From positions 171,277 to 235,276 of the forward strand of contig SVPD01000001.1 of the NCBI GenBank assembly GCA_015066045.1: 64,000 bases of DNA. Reading direction: 5' to 3'. Below, one piece after another: positions 42,144 to 51,530 of this stretch. The notes beneath the pieces are model-generated. The model made no database searches. It was not told the origin of the DNA and worked only from the letters and a program-made list of their open reading frames with translations. Made by a program: the position numbers and the translations under genes. The stretch's first letter is position 1, and each line of letters starts with the position of its first letter. This stretch comes from Oscillospiraceae bacterium (GTDB lineage Bacteria > Bacillota > Clostridia > Oscillospirales > Acutalibacteraceae).

Positions 42144-43370
42144 TTATTTTACTATGATTTTATGAAAGATTTTCTTGCCCTTTTTGATGATGACATGACC
42201 TTTTTCGAAATCAGAAAGGGTAATTACATCTGCAAAGCTCTTAGCCTTAGCATCGTCTACAGACACACCGCCCTGCTCAATAAGACGTCTGCCCTCACCT
42301 CTTGATTTAATGATGCCTGTTTTAATAAGAACATCAATGAGGGAAACTGCACCGTCTGTGAAGTCCTCGGCAGCGAGAGCGGTTGTGGGCATATTATCCG
42401 TATTTGCTCCGCCGCCGAAAAGTGCCTTGGCTGCTTCGTCTGCCTTTCTCGCTTCCTCTTCACCGTGAACGAGCTTGGTAAGCTCAAAAGCAAGAATTTC
42501 CTTTGCAGTGTTAAGCTGAGCACCCTCCCAGCTGTCCATAGCCTGAATTTCCTCGATGGGAAGGAAGGTAAGCATTCTGATGCATTTGAGAACATCGGCA
42601 TCAGCCACGTTTCTCCAGTACTGATAAAACTCGAAGGGAGATGTCTTATTGGGATCGAGCCATACGGCATTACCGGCAGTCTTACCCATCTTTTTACCCT
42701 GTGAGTCAGTCAGAAGAGTTATGGTCATAGCGTTGGCATCCTTGCCCAGCTTACGGCGGATAAGCTCAGTACCGCCTAACATATTACTCCACTGGTCATC
42801 GCCGCCGAACTGGAGATTACAGTCGTAATTTTTGAAAAGATAATAGAAGTCGTATGACTGCATTATCATATAGTTGAATTCGAGGAAGGAAAGTCCCTTT
42901 TCCATTCTTTGCTTATAGCACTCGGCACGAAGCATATTGTTTACGGAGAAGCAAGCACCGACCTCACGGAGCATATCTACATAATTCAGCTTAAGAAGCC
43001 AGTCGGCATTGTTTATCATCATAGCCTTGCCTTCACCGAACTCGATGAAGCGCTCCATCTGACGCTTGAAGCATTCTGCGTTATGGTCGATGTCCTCTTT
43101 GGTGAGCATTTTTCTCATATCGGTTCTGCCGGACGGATCGCCTATCATTGTGGTGCCGCCGCCGATGAGAGCGATAGGTGTGTTACCTGCCATCTGTAAA
43201 CGCTTCATAAGAGTAAGAGCCATAAAGTGACCTGCGGTAAGACTGTCTGCAGTACAGTCAAATCCGATGTAAAATTTAGCCTTACCGTTATTTATCAGAT
43301 CACGAATCTGCTCTTCATCTGTAACCTGAGCAATAAGACCTCTGGCTACAAGTTCTTCGTAAATTTTCAT
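42144..43370 (-). CDS. tyrS: tyrosyl-tRNA synthetase
   Basis: TyrRS charges tRNA-Tyr. The 408-residue class I enzyme has the catalytic start YIGFDCTADSLTAGHFMAL, the GGGTTMIGDPSGR loop, the tyrosine-binding YMIMQSYDF and GGDDQWSNM motifs, KKMGKT as the KMSKS equivalent, and a C-terminal S4 domain (about 340 to 408). The HIGH motif reads TAGH, so the first His is Thr; the conserved Thr in TADS and second His are kept. No T-box leader is present, as the promoter is only about 45 bases upstream. Confidence 0.95.
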   Translation of the reverse strand: MKIYEELVARGLIAQVTDEEQIRDLINNGKAKFYIGFDCTADSLTAGHFMALTLMKRLQMAGNTPIALIGGGTTMIGDPSGRTDMRKMLTKEDIDHNAECFKRQMERFIEFGEGKAMMINNADWLLKLNYVDMLREVGACFSVNNMLRAECYKQRMEKGLSFLEFNYMIMQSYDFYYLFKNYDCNLQFGGDDQWSNMLGGTELIRRKLGKDANAMTITLLTDSQGKKMGKTAGNAVWLDPNKTSPFEFYQYWRNVADADVLKCIRMLTFLPIEEIQAMDSWEGAQLNTAKEILAFELTKLVHGEEEARKADEAAKALFGGGANTDNMPTTALAAEDFTDGAVSLIDVLIKTGIIKSRGEGRRLIEQGGVSVDDAKAKSFADVITLSDFEKGHVIIKKGKKIFHKIIVK

Positions 43371-43408
43371 TTTATATTCATCCTTTCAGATTATTTACAT
43401 TTCTTAAT

Positions 43409-43436
43409 ATTTTAACACAGAAACAAATAAAGTCAA
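43409..43436 (-). promoter_or_regulatory. sigma-A promoter for tyrS
   Basis: On the minus strand TTGACT (43436-43431) and TAAAAT (43414-43409) are 16 bases apart. The leader to the tyrS start is only about 30 bases. Confidence 0.65.
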
Positions 43437-43449
43437 TAGCTAAAACAAA

Positions 43450-45123
43450 TTAATTGTTATGTGCATAGGCTATAAGCTCCTTGGCGGAATCGAGGGTGGT
43501 CTCCGTAATTATATCTCCGCCTATGATACGTGCTATTTCCTTTATCTTTTCATCACTGTCGAGAGATGTAACCACAGTGTAGGTGGTGTCTTCATCACGC
43601 TTCTTTTCGATATAAAGGTGATTATCGGCGTAAGCCGCTATCTGAGCGAGATGAGTCACGCAGAGCACCTGCTTGCACGCTGAAAGCTCGTGCATTTTTT
43701 TAGCTATTTTATGTGCGGCTCTGCCGCTTACACCTGTGTCTATCTCGTCGAATATCATAGTCTCAACCGAGTCGCAATCTGACAAAACGCATCTTATGGC
43801 CAGCATTACACGTGAAAGCTCACCGCCTGAAGCTATTTTAATCAGCGGCTTCATTTCCTGTCCTGCATTAGCGGAAAAGAGAAACTCCACCTCATCCATA
43901 CCGTTTTCGGTGGCATTCGCCTCTCTGAAATCGACAGTAAAGCTTGCATCGGGCATATCAAGATAATGAAGCTCCCTCACTACCTTGTCTTCGAAGTCGA
44001 TGGCCGTCTGCTTTCTGCAGTCTGAAAGATAGCAGCCTCTTTTGAAAAGCTCGTTAGCAAGTTCGTTGTATGTATCCTGAAGCTCTTCTATCATTTCATC
44101 TCCCGAAACAAGAGAATTATATTCCTCGACAATTTTCGCCAGATAAGAGAGCATTTCCTCCTCTGTGGCACCGTATTTGCGGGACAAGCGATAGATTTCA
44201 TCCAATCTTTCCTCGATAGCGTTTATATCACCGTATTCCCCGTCGTCACTTATCAGCGATGAAGAAGACAGAGACGAGCACTCAGACAAAACATATCTCA
44301 GCTCCTCCAGATTTTCGCAGAAGGTGGTAAATCTGTCATCAAAGCGGGAAAGACTCTGCAAATTTTCGAGCAAGGCATATACGCCCTCGCTCAGTCCCCT
44401 GCTTTCACCGTCACCGTTTATCAGTGCTTCGACTGCGGCAAGACTGCGAAGAATCTCTTCTCTGCTCGAAATTTTATCACGCTCTTTTTTAAGAGCAGCC
44501 CTTTCTCCGGGCTTAATTCCCGCAGCAGTGAGCTCATCTATCTGATATTTCAGAAAATCTATTCTGTTTTCTCTTTCATCCTCTGCCGAAAGAAGCTTTT
44601 TAAGTTTTTTTCTGACGGATTTCAGCTCGTTATAGGTTTCACGGTATGACTCTGAAAGCTCCTCGCAGTCTGCCATAGCATCAATAAAGTCGATGTGATG
44701 CTCTTTAACCAGCAGATGCTGACTGTCGTGCTGACCGCAGATAGTTATAAGCTCTCTGCCGATGGCCTTAAGCATAGAAACCGTAACACTGTTTCCGTTT
44801 ACACGGCATATATTTCTGCCGTCATAATTAATAATTCGTGTAATTAACAGGCTGGAATCATCCTCGCAGTCGATACCGAGCTCCTCGAGTGCCTTTAACG
44901 TGTGTGAGGGAAGCTCCTCGAAATAGGCGGTTACCTTGGCCTTATCGGCTCCGCTGCGAATTATATCCTTGGAGGTTCTCTCACCGAGAACGGTATTTAT
45001 TGCATCAATAATTATCGATTTACCTGCACCTGTTTCACCGGTAAGGATATTCAGTCCCCTGTCGAACATTATTTCTGAATATTCGATTACTGCGACATTT
45101 TCGATTTTTAAGCTTGAAAGCAT
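43450..45123 (-). CDS. recN: DNA repair protein RecN
   Basis: RecN is an SMC-like ATPase that gathers broken DNA ends for recombination repair. The 557-residue protein has Walker A GETGAGKSIIIDA (about 29), long central coiled-coil regions, the signature IASGGELSRVMLA, and Walker B MIFDEIDTGVSG. It lies 27 bases after argR in the nusB-to-recN operon, the order known from Bacillus and Clostridium. Confidence 0.95.
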   Translation of the reverse strand: MLSSLKIENVAVIEYSEIMFDRGLNILTGETGAGKSIIIDAINTVLGERTSKDIIRSGADKAKVTAYFEELPSHTLKALEELGIDCEDDSSLLITRIINYDGRNICRVNGNSVTVSMLKAIGRELITICGQHDSQHLLVKEHHIDFIDAMADCEELSESYRETYNELKSVRKKLKKLLSAEDERENRIDFLKYQIDELTAAGIKPGERAALKKERDKISSREEILRSLAAVEALINGDGESRGLSEGVYALLENLQSLSRFDDRFTTFCENLEELRYVLSECSSLSSSSLISDDGEYGDINAIEERLDEIYRLSRKYGATEEEMLSYLAKIVEEYNSLVSGDEMIEELQDTYNELANELFKRGCYLSDCRKQTAIDFEDKVVRELHYLDMPDASFTVDFREANATENGMDEVEFLFSANAGQEMKPLIKIASGGELSRVMLAIRCVLSDCDSVETMIFDEIDTGVSGRAAHKIAKKMHELSACKQVLCVTHLAQIAAYADNHLYIEKKRDEDTTYTVVTSLDSDEKIKEIARIIGGDIITETTLDSAKELIAYAHNN

Positions 45124-45150
45124 AAACTACAGTTTTCCTTTCGGATAAAT

Positions 45151-45612
45151 TTATTGCACACTGCTATTTAAAATATCTTCTATGCAATCTTTAAATTCTC
45201 CGGCTGCCTTTTCGTCCCTGCAGAGAACGAAGATAGTATCATCCCCTGCCAGCGTACCGACGATTTTGTCAATAGAAAGGTTATCCATAGCAGCGCAGGC
45301 GGCCTGAGCCATACCGGAAAAGCATTTGACTACGGCCATATTTCCCGCATAATTGATTCCTGTTACGGAATGGGCAAGGATAGAATAATATTTACGTGAA
45401 AAATCCTCGAAATCGTTATTTACATAGGAATACTTATACTGTCCCGAGCTGACAGGCGTTTTTATAAGCTTAAGAAATTTGATATCACGGGAAACGGTAG
45501 CCTGTGTTACCTTGAAGCCAAGCTCCTTAAGCTTAAGCATAAGCTCCTCCTGTGTTCCTATGTCTTCCTTGCTGATAAGACTGAGAATTGCTTCGTGTCT
45601 GTTTTTTTTCAT
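45151..45612 (-). CDS. argR: arginine repressor
   Basis: ArgR/AhrC binds ARG boxes when arginine is present and controls arginine synthesis and breakdown. The 153-residue protein has an N-terminal winged helix with the TQATVSRDIKFLKLIK recognition element and a C-terminal hexamer and arginine-binding domain with VGTLAGDDTIFVLCRDE. Its place before recN is conserved in Bacillota; arginine genes are not in this window. Confidence 0.95.
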   Translation of the reverse strand: MKKNRHEAILSLISKEDIGTQEELMLKLKELGFKVTQATVSRDIKFLKLIKTPVSSGQYKYSYVNNDFEDFSRKYYSILAHSVTGINYAGNMAVVKCFSGMAQAACAAMDNLSIDKIVGTLAGDDTIFVLCRDEKAAGEFKDCIEDILNSSVQ

Positions 45613-45672
45613 ATTTTCACCCGCAGCACTCTTTAAATAAGCACTGCTATCCTTTCTGTTTTTATGGGATAA

Positions 45673-46533
45673 TCAAAAACCGTTTCTTTCGATAAGCTTA
45701 CGGGTAAGTATATCCGAAAAGCTTTCGGATTTGATACGGATAATCCTCGTAGCCTTTTCTGATTTTGTTATACAAAGTCGGGTGCGGTTATTCATAGAGA
45801 TGCCGTCTTCACCGTCGCAGCTGAAAATCGGCAGAGAAACCTCTGAGTTTTTTACTGAAATTCCGATTTCTGAGTCAGCCTTGAAAATCATCGAGCGCGT
45901 CAAAATGGAGTGAGGACAAACGGGAGTCATAATCAGCCCCTCGATAGAGGTATCGACCACCGGCCCGCCTGCAGAAAGAGAATAGGCAGTAGAGCCCGTA
46001 GGAGTGGCCACTATAAGCCCGTCGGAAAAATAGCTGCTAATTATATGTCCGCTACATTCCGCCTCTATTTCGCACATATGCATCGAGGCACCACGTGCCA
46101 CGACCACATCGTTAAGACAAAGATATTCTTTTACGAATTCTCTGTTTTCATACCTTTTAACCGAAAGCATCATACGGTTATCAATCAGATAATTACCGTC
46201 AATCAGATTTGAAAGAAGGTCAAGCTCCTCTTTTTCTATGCCTGCCAGAAAGCCTAACCGTCCGGCATTTATGCCCAGAATAGGCTTATCATATACGGCT
46301 GCGATGTGCGCCGAATGAATGATGGTTCCGTCACCGCCTACCGCTACGAGCACGTCACAAGCTGAAACCGCTTCATCGATAGGCAGAAAAACCGCATCTG
46401 CTAAATCGAAAGAGTCCCTGACATCATCTATTACTATCACGTTGACACCGAGAGAAATCAGCTTTCTGTAAACCTTGACTGCCACCTCATAGGCATTTTT
46501 ACGTGTGATGTTTATGTGAAAAGCTACAGTCAT
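45673..46533 (-). CDS. nadK: NAD(+)/NADH kinase
   Basis: NadK makes NADP from NAD and ATP. The 286-residue protein has the catalytic VAVGGDGTIIHSA motif (about 64 to 76), the NAD-binding NAGRLGFLA segment, and the ATPTGSTAYSLSAGGP glycine-rich motif. It overlaps tlyA by 4 bases. Confidence 0.95.
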   Translation of the reverse strand: MTVAFHINITRKNAYEVAVKVYRKLISLGVNVIVIDDVRDSFDLADAVFLPIDEAVSACDVLVAVGGDGTIIHSAHIAAVYDKPILGINAGRLGFLAGIEKEELDLLSNLIDGNYLIDNRMMLSVKRYENREFVKEYLCLNDVVVARGASMHMCEIEAECSGHIISSYFSDGLIVATPTGSTAYSLSAGGPVVDTSIEGLIMTPVCPHSILTRSMIFKADSEIGISVKNSEVSLPIFSCDGEDGISMNNRTRLCITKSEKATRIIRIKSESFSDILTRKLIERNGF

Positions 46534-47351
46534 TGCTGAGCACCTCCGTCTAATTTTAAATGGGATGCGTCAACTATTTCCTCTACTGTTTTATCGAGGA
46601 AGGACTCAGGCGTTTCCGATTTCTCTATAAAAATCAGATATTCTATATTACCCTGTGGGCCCTTGATAGGTGAAAAGTCGAGATTAAGCACGGAAAAGCC
46701 GTTTTCGAGCACGAAATCATATATCATTCTGACCACCTCATAATGGGTGCTGATGTCACGTACTACGCCTTTTTTACCTATTTTATCCTTTCCTGCTTCA
46801 AACTGTGGCTTAATAAGACAAACGGCTCTGCCCTTATCTCTGAGCAGATTTCTCATTACGGGAATTATAAGCTTCAGCGAAATGAAGGACACGTCTACAC
46901 TGGCGAAATCAATTTCCTCGGGAATAGCCTCGTGAGTAACATATCTGAAATTTGTTCTTTCCAAATTTACGACTCGGCTGTCCTGACGAAGCTTCCACGC
47001 CAGCTGACCGTAGCCGACGTCGATAGAATACACCTTAACTGCACCGTTCATCAGCATACAGTCGGTAAAGCCGCCCGTGGATGCACCGATATCCATACAT
47101 AAGCAGCCGTCAAGACTCAGTGCGAACTCATCTATAGCCTTGGCAAGCTTATATCCTCCGCGGCTGACATAAGGCATTTTCTCCCCGCGCAGCTCAATAC
47201 AGTCTTCACTTCTGACAGATGCACCTGCCTTGGTTTCCTTCTGTCCGTTAACATAAACGAGGCCCGCCATAATGAGAGCCTTGCCCTTTTCACGGCTATC
47301 TACAAAGCCTCTTTCAAACAAGGCAACATCAAGTCTTATTTTTTCTTTCAA
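46530..47351 (-). CDS. tlyA: TlyA family rRNA methyltransferase
   Basis: TlyA-type proteins methylate ribose 2'-O positions of 16S and 23S rRNA and can affect capreomycin sensitivity. The 273-residue protein has an N-terminal S4 domain, then the SAM loop CMDIGASTGGFTDCML and a K-D-K-E type methyltransferase core with ASVDVSFISLK and LIKPQFEAG. It overlaps dxs and nadK by 4 bases each. Confidence 0.93.
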   Translation of the reverse strand: MKEKIRLDVALFERGFVDSREKGKALIMAGLVYVNGQKETKAGASVRSEDCIELRGEKMPYVSRGGYKLAKAIDEFALSLDGCLCMDIGASTGGFTDCMLMNGAVKVYSIDVGYGQLAWKLRQDSRVVNLERTNFRYVTHEAIPEEIDFASVDVSFISLKLIIPVMRNLLRDKGRAVCLIKPQFEAGKDKIGKKGVVRDISTHYEVVRMIYDFVLENGFSVLNLDFSPIKGPQGNIEYLIFIEKSETPESFLDKTVEEIVDASHLKLDGGAQQ

Positions 47352-49195
47352 TCCTTTTCACCACTTACTGTTTTAATCATTGAATTCACGTCGAGAGAGT
47401 ATTCTTCGAGTAAATCCGCTATAGAGGCCTGTCTTACGAATTCATCCCTGACGGCGGTAATCACATATTTACCCGTAAAGCCGCTTTCAATAAGCATAGC
47501 ACCGAGTTTTTCGGCTACACCGCCGCTTTTCAGTCCCTCTTCGAAGAAATACACCTCTTTTTTCATGCGGATGATTTCGAAAGCTTTTTCGGGAACGGGC
47601 TTTATTCGGTTAAGCACCACCAAAGCTGTGTTTTCCAAAGCATCTGTAGCCGAAACGGCGTTATCTGCTATCCTGCCGTAAGTTACGATCAGCTTTTCGG
47701 CAGCTTCCTCTCCGTAGTAGGAATAGTCGATATCTTCGAACTTAAGCTTGCTGACATTGGCAGAGGCGGTACCTCTGGGGTAACGGACTGCTACACCGTA
47801 TTCATCGGCATAAAGGGCGCTGCTGAGATCTGCATATAATGATTTGTAGCAGCAGGGCGAATAAACGGTTATATCGGGAATCGTGTTTAAAAACGGAACA
47901 TCGAAAAGTCCGTGGTGTGTCTCACCGTCTTCTCCCACAAAGCCGGCACGGTCAATAGCGAAAATCACCTTCAGCTTCTGCAGAGAGACATCGTGTACTA
48001 TCTGGTCATAGCATCTCTGTAAAAAGGTGGAATAAACCGCATAAATCGGCTTCATACCGTTTTTGGCAAGACCTGAAGAGAAGGTTACCGCATGCTCCTC
48101 GGCTATGCCCACATCAAAGAATCTTTCGGAATATTCCTTGCTGAATCTGTCGAGACCTGTACCGAGCCCCATAGCTGCAGTGACTGCACAGATGCTTTTA
48201 TCCTCTTTGGCGTGCTCGCAGAGATAGTCACCGAATTTCGAGGAAAAGCTTTCCGAATTTGAAATCGGTTCACCTGTTTCTATATCAAATCTTGATATAC
48301 CGTGGAACTGACTCGGTGATTTCTCAGCGTGACCGTAGCCCTTGCCCTTAACGGTTATTACGTGTAAAAGAACGGGGCCGTTTATGTTTTTGGCACTTTC
48401 CAGAGCATCGCATAAATTTTCGATATCGTGACCGTCGATAGGTCCCATATATCTGTAGCCCAGATCCTCAAAGAATGTGCTCTGCTTGTAAATTTTATTT
48501 TTAATGTCAGTTTTGATATTGTAGATTTCCTTTGCGATTTTTTCACCGAAGGGAAATTTGTTAAGCACCTTTTCCGTGTTTGCCTTAAAGGTGTAATATC
48601 CCGGACGTGAACGGATTACCGCCAGATATTTGGCGAAAGCTCCCACGTTTTCGGAAATAGACATTTTATTGTCGTTAAGAATAATTATCTGTTTGGCTTC
48701 ACTTCGTCCGCCGTTATTCAGTGCCTCATATACCATACCGCCGGTAAAAGAGCCGTCACCGATTACGGTAATGACGTAATTATCCTTTTTGCTTATAAGG
48801 TTAGCCTCGGCCAGACCTAAGCCTGCGGAAACGGAAGTGCTGCTATGACCGCTGAAAAAGGTGTCATGCTCACTTTCGGAAGGTCGGCAGAAGCCTGAAA
48901 TTCCGCCCTTAGTGCGAAGAGTGGAAAAGCTTTCATATCTTCCCGTAAGTAGCTTATGTGTATAGCACTGATGACCTACATCAAAGACAAACTGGTCCTT
49001 CGGCGAATCGAAAACCTTATGCATAGCTAAGGTCAGCTCTACCACACCGAGATTAGGCGCAAGATGACCGCCGTTTTCGGAAACCGTCTCTATCAGCTTG
49101 TAGCGAATTTCATCCGCTAACCTGACAAGCTCATCTGAGCTGAGCTTTTTGACATCCGAAGGCTTTTTTATTTTTGAAAGAATTTCAATTTTCAT
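47348..49195 (-). CDS. dxs: 1-deoxy-D-xylulose-5-phosphate synthase
   Basis: Dxs joins pyruvate and glyceraldehyde 3-phosphate in the first step of the MEP isoprenoid pathway. The 615-residue thiamine-diphosphate enzyme has GDGSFTGGMVYEALNN for cofactor binding, the LNDNKMSISENVG stretch, and DRAGFVGEDGETHHG in the second domain, with a C-terminal transketolase domain. It lies next to ispA, so supply of isoprenoid precursor and chain extension are joined in one operon. Confidence 0.96.
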   Translation of the reverse strand: MKIEILSKIKKPSDVKKLSSDELVRLADEIRYKLIETVSENGGHLAPNLGVVELTLAMHKVFDSPKDQFVFDVGHQCYTHKLLTGRYESFSTLRTKGGISGFCRPSESEHDTFFSGHSSTSVSAGLGLAEANLISKKDNYVITVIGDGSFTGGMVYEALNNGGRSEAKQIIILNDNKMSISENVGAFAKYLAVIRSRPGYYTFKANTEKVLNKFPFGEKIAKEIYNIKTDIKNKIYKQSTFFEDLGYRYMGPIDGHDIENLCDALESAKNINGPVLLHVITVKGKGYGHAEKSPSQFHGISRFDIETGEPISNSESFSSKFGDYLCEHAKEDKSICAVTAAMGLGTGLDRFSKEYSERFFDVGIAEEHAVTFSSGLAKNGMKPIYAVYSTFLQRCYDQIVHDVSLQKLKVIFAIDRAGFVGEDGETHHGLFDVPFLNTIPDITVYSPCCYKSLYADLSSALYADEYGVAVRYPRGTASANVSKLKFEDIDYSYYGEEAAEKLIVTYGRIADNAVSATDALENTALVVLNRIKPVPEKAFEIIRMKKEVYFFEEGLKSGGVAEKLGAMLIESGFTGKYVITAVRDEFVRQASIADLLEEYSLDVNSMIKTVSGEKD

Positions 49196-49208
49196 TTTTT
49201 ACTCTCTT

Positions 49209-50090
49209 TCAGTTTGAACGCTTTGTAAGCTTTACTGCCAAATCCTTAAGAAACTCCGCTTCCTCTCCGAAATAACCGATGGCCTCGATAGCCTCGTCAG
49301 TCAGAGCGACGGCCAGCTCCTTTGATTTTTCTAATCCGAGTAATGCTACATATGTGCTTTTATTGTTATCGGCGTCACTGCCTATGGGCTTACCGAGCTC
49401 CTGCTCGTTACCGACGACATCGAGAATATCGTCAACCACCTGAAAGGCATGTCCGATTTTTTCGGCAAATTTAACGCAGGCTGCAGTTTTTTCACCGTCA
49501 GCACCTGCACAAAGACAACCTAAAACCGCAGAGCACCTGATAAGAGCCCCAGTTTTAAGCCTGTCAAGAGTTTCCAGAACCTCGATGGTAGCTTCCTTGC
49601 TTTCGTTTACTAAATCAATTACCTGACCGCCTATCATTCCGTTGCATCCCGAAAGATAGGAAAGAGCGGAAACGGCATTTACTGCCACGGTCGGATTTTT
49701 TCTCGAAACAGAACTGTTAGCCAGCACACCGAAGGCACGTGTGAGAAGCCCGTCACCTGCCAGAAGAGCGTATGCCTCACCGAATTTTACGTGGCAGGCA
49801 GGCATTCCTCTGCGCAGCTCATCGTCATCCATACAGGGAAGGTCATCGTGGATAAGTGAGTATGTGTGTACCATCTCCAGCGCACAGGCAAAGTCAACGG
49901 CATCCTCGATGCTTCCGCCGCATATACGGCAAAACTCCAGAACGAGTACAGGTCTTATTCTTTTACCGCCTATGGACAGGCTGTATTTCATCGCTTCGTG
50001 AACTATGTCCTCACCGAAATCGCATTCAGGCACGAGCTCAGAAAGACGACGGTTGATTATTCCGATATATTCATTCAATCTCTGATTCAT
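49209..50090 (-). CDS. ispA: polyprenyl (farnesyl) diphosphate synthase
   Basis: This 293-residue enzyme condenses isopentenyl and allylic diphosphates. The first aspartate-rich motif is DDLPCMDDDELRRG and the second is DDILD. Chain-length residues before the first motif (YSLIH) fit a farnesyl-type product. ATG 50090 follows GGAG with 9-base spacing; an in-frame start at 50225 would add a basic stretch encoded over xseB and is rejected. It overlaps xseB by 20 bases. Confidence 0.93.
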   Translation of the reverse strand: MNQRLNEYIGIINRRLSELVPECDFGEDIVHEAMKYSLSIGGKRIRPVLVLEFCRICGGSIEDAVDFACALEMVHTYSLIHDDLPCMDDDELRRGMPACHVKFGEAYALLAGDGLLTRAFGVLANSSVSRKNPTVAVNAVSALSYLSGCNGMIGGQVIDLVNESKEATIEVLETLDRLKTGALIRCSAVLGCLCAGADGEKTAACVKFAEKIGHAFQVVDDILDVVGNEQELGKPIGSDADNNKSTYVALLGLEKSKELAVALTDEAIEAIGYFGEEAEFLKDLAVKLTKRSN

Positions 50091-50292
50091 TTTCGTTTTC
50101 TCCGAGTGAATTTTCTGTAAGCTCAGTAATTTTCTGTCTGGCGGAAGAGAGTGTTTTATTGCAGAAGGATATGATTTTAACGCCCTCTTCATAAAGCTTG
50201 ATGGACATTTCGAGGTCATATTCACCGCTTTCCAGACCTTCAGCTATCTCTTTAAGTCTGATCATCGCAGTGTCAAGAGTATACATTTCCAT
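50071..50292 (-). CDS. xseB: exodeoxyribonuclease VII small subunit
   Basis: XseB binds XseA to form exonuclease VII, which degrades single-stranded DNA. The 73-residue product has the family motif ALDTAMIRLKEIAEGLESGE-like helix (here starting LDTAMIRL) and the IKLYEEGVKII helix. It lies between xseA and ispA. Confidence 0.93.
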   Translation of the reverse strand: MEMYTLDTAMIRLKEIAEGLESGEYDLEMSIKLYEEGVKIISFCNKTLSSARQKITELTENSLGENENESEIE

Positions 50293-50324
50293 TTTAGTTT
50301 CCTTTCTGTTTTCGCTTCATATTA

Positions 50325-51530
50325 TCATTTGTATCCGATGTTCACGACGGTACAGTCGAGCTCGCCGTCAGCCATAATAATCTTTATACTGTCATCGACT
50401 GCCAGCTTATGCACACTGTTCACGGTGAAGCCGTTATCATCCTTGACGAAGGAATAGCCACGTGAAAGCACCTTTAAGGGACTGGTTCCCTCCAGTCTTG
50501 CCGAAAAATTAGACAAGGCAGACTGATAGCTCTCATATTTTGATTTAATAGCAGCATCTATTTTATTTTTACAGGCATCGAGACACTGACTGTAAAGCAT
50601 TACCGTCCTTTCGGGACTGTTCTCTGCCAAAATTTTTTCATACGACATCAGAGAAATATCGTATCTGCTTATCAGCCTTTCCACAGAGTCCGTCATCGAA
50701 TCGAGTATTTTATCGGCAGCATAAAGGATTTCTCTGTAGTCGGGTGCCACGAGCTCGGCGGCGGCCGACGGAGTGGGAGCGCGCAAATCGCTGACGAAAT
50801 CCGAAATAGTAAAGTCTGTTTCGTGCCCCACGGCAGAAATAACAGGAATTTCGGAATCAAAGATAGCCTGTGCTACCTCCTCTTCGTTAAAGGCCCATAA
50901 ATCCTCGATAGAGCCTCCTCCCCTGCCTACGATGATAACATCCGCACCTTTGAGCAGGTTAAATTTTCTGATAGCAGCGGCTATCTGTCCCGCAGCACTT
51001 TCACCCTGCACCTGAACACCCTCGAAAACTATCTCTCCGGAGGGATATCGTCTGGAAAGCACCGAGAGAATATCCTGCAGTGCCGCACCCGTAGGAGACG
51101 TAATAACACCGATTTTTTCGGGATAAGGCGGCAAGGGCTTCTTTTTGCTTTCGTCAAACATTCCTCTTTCACTGAGCTTCTGCTTAAGCTGCTCAAAGGC
51201 GAGGGTTAGCTCTCCGACGCCCTCCGGGATGATGTCCTCACAGTAAAGCTGATAAATGCCGTCTCTTTCGTAAAGAGAAAGATTAGCTCTTACCAAAACC
51301 TTCATACCGTTTTCGGGCTCGAAGCTTATTCTCTGCGCCGCAGAACGGAACATAACTGCTTTGACTGCGGACCTTTCATCCTTGAGAGTGAAATAGAAAT
51401 GTCCCGTGCGGTAATGATTGGTAAAATTTGATATTTCACCGCTTACATATATGTTTTTTAAATTAATATCCGAATCAATAATTGATTTGAGATATGTATT
51501 AATCTGACTTACGGTTAATATTGTTGACAT
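50325..51530 (-). CDS. xseA: exodeoxyribonuclease VII large subunit
   Basis: XseA is the catalytic subunit of exonuclease VII. The 401-residue protein has an N-terminal OB fold (about 1 to 95, GEISNFTNHYRTGHFYFTLK), the catalytic region with GRGGGSIEDLWAFN and AVGHETDFTISDFV, and a long helical arm. It starts directly after the stop of the Kae1-like gene. Confidence 0.95.
   Translation of the reverse strand: MSTILTVSQINTYLKSIIDSDINLKNIYVSGEISNFTNHYRTGHFYFTLKDERSAVKAVMFRSAAQRISFEPENGMKVLVRANLSLYERDGIYQLYCEDIIPEGVGELTLAFEQLKQKLSERGMFDESKKKPLPPYPEKIGVITSPTGAALQDILSVLSRRYPSGEIVFEGVQVQGESAAGQIAAAIRKFNLLKGADVIIVGRGGGSIEDLWAFNEEEVAQAIFDSEIPVISAVGHETDFTISDFVSDLRAPTPSAAAELVAPDYREILYAADKILDSMTDSVERLISRYDISLMSYEKILAENSPERTVMLYSQCLDACKNKIDAAIKSKYESYQSALSNFSARLEGTSPLKVLSRGYSFVKDDNGFTVNSVHKLAVDDSIKIIMADGELDCTVVNIGYK

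Noticed and set aside
43371..43449. T-box leader before tyrS
   Set aside because: The promoter is about 45 bases from the start codon, too short for a T-box.
50091..50225. N-terminal extension of ispA
   Set aside because: It lies over xseB, is unlike the family, and ATG 50090 has a proper ribosome site.
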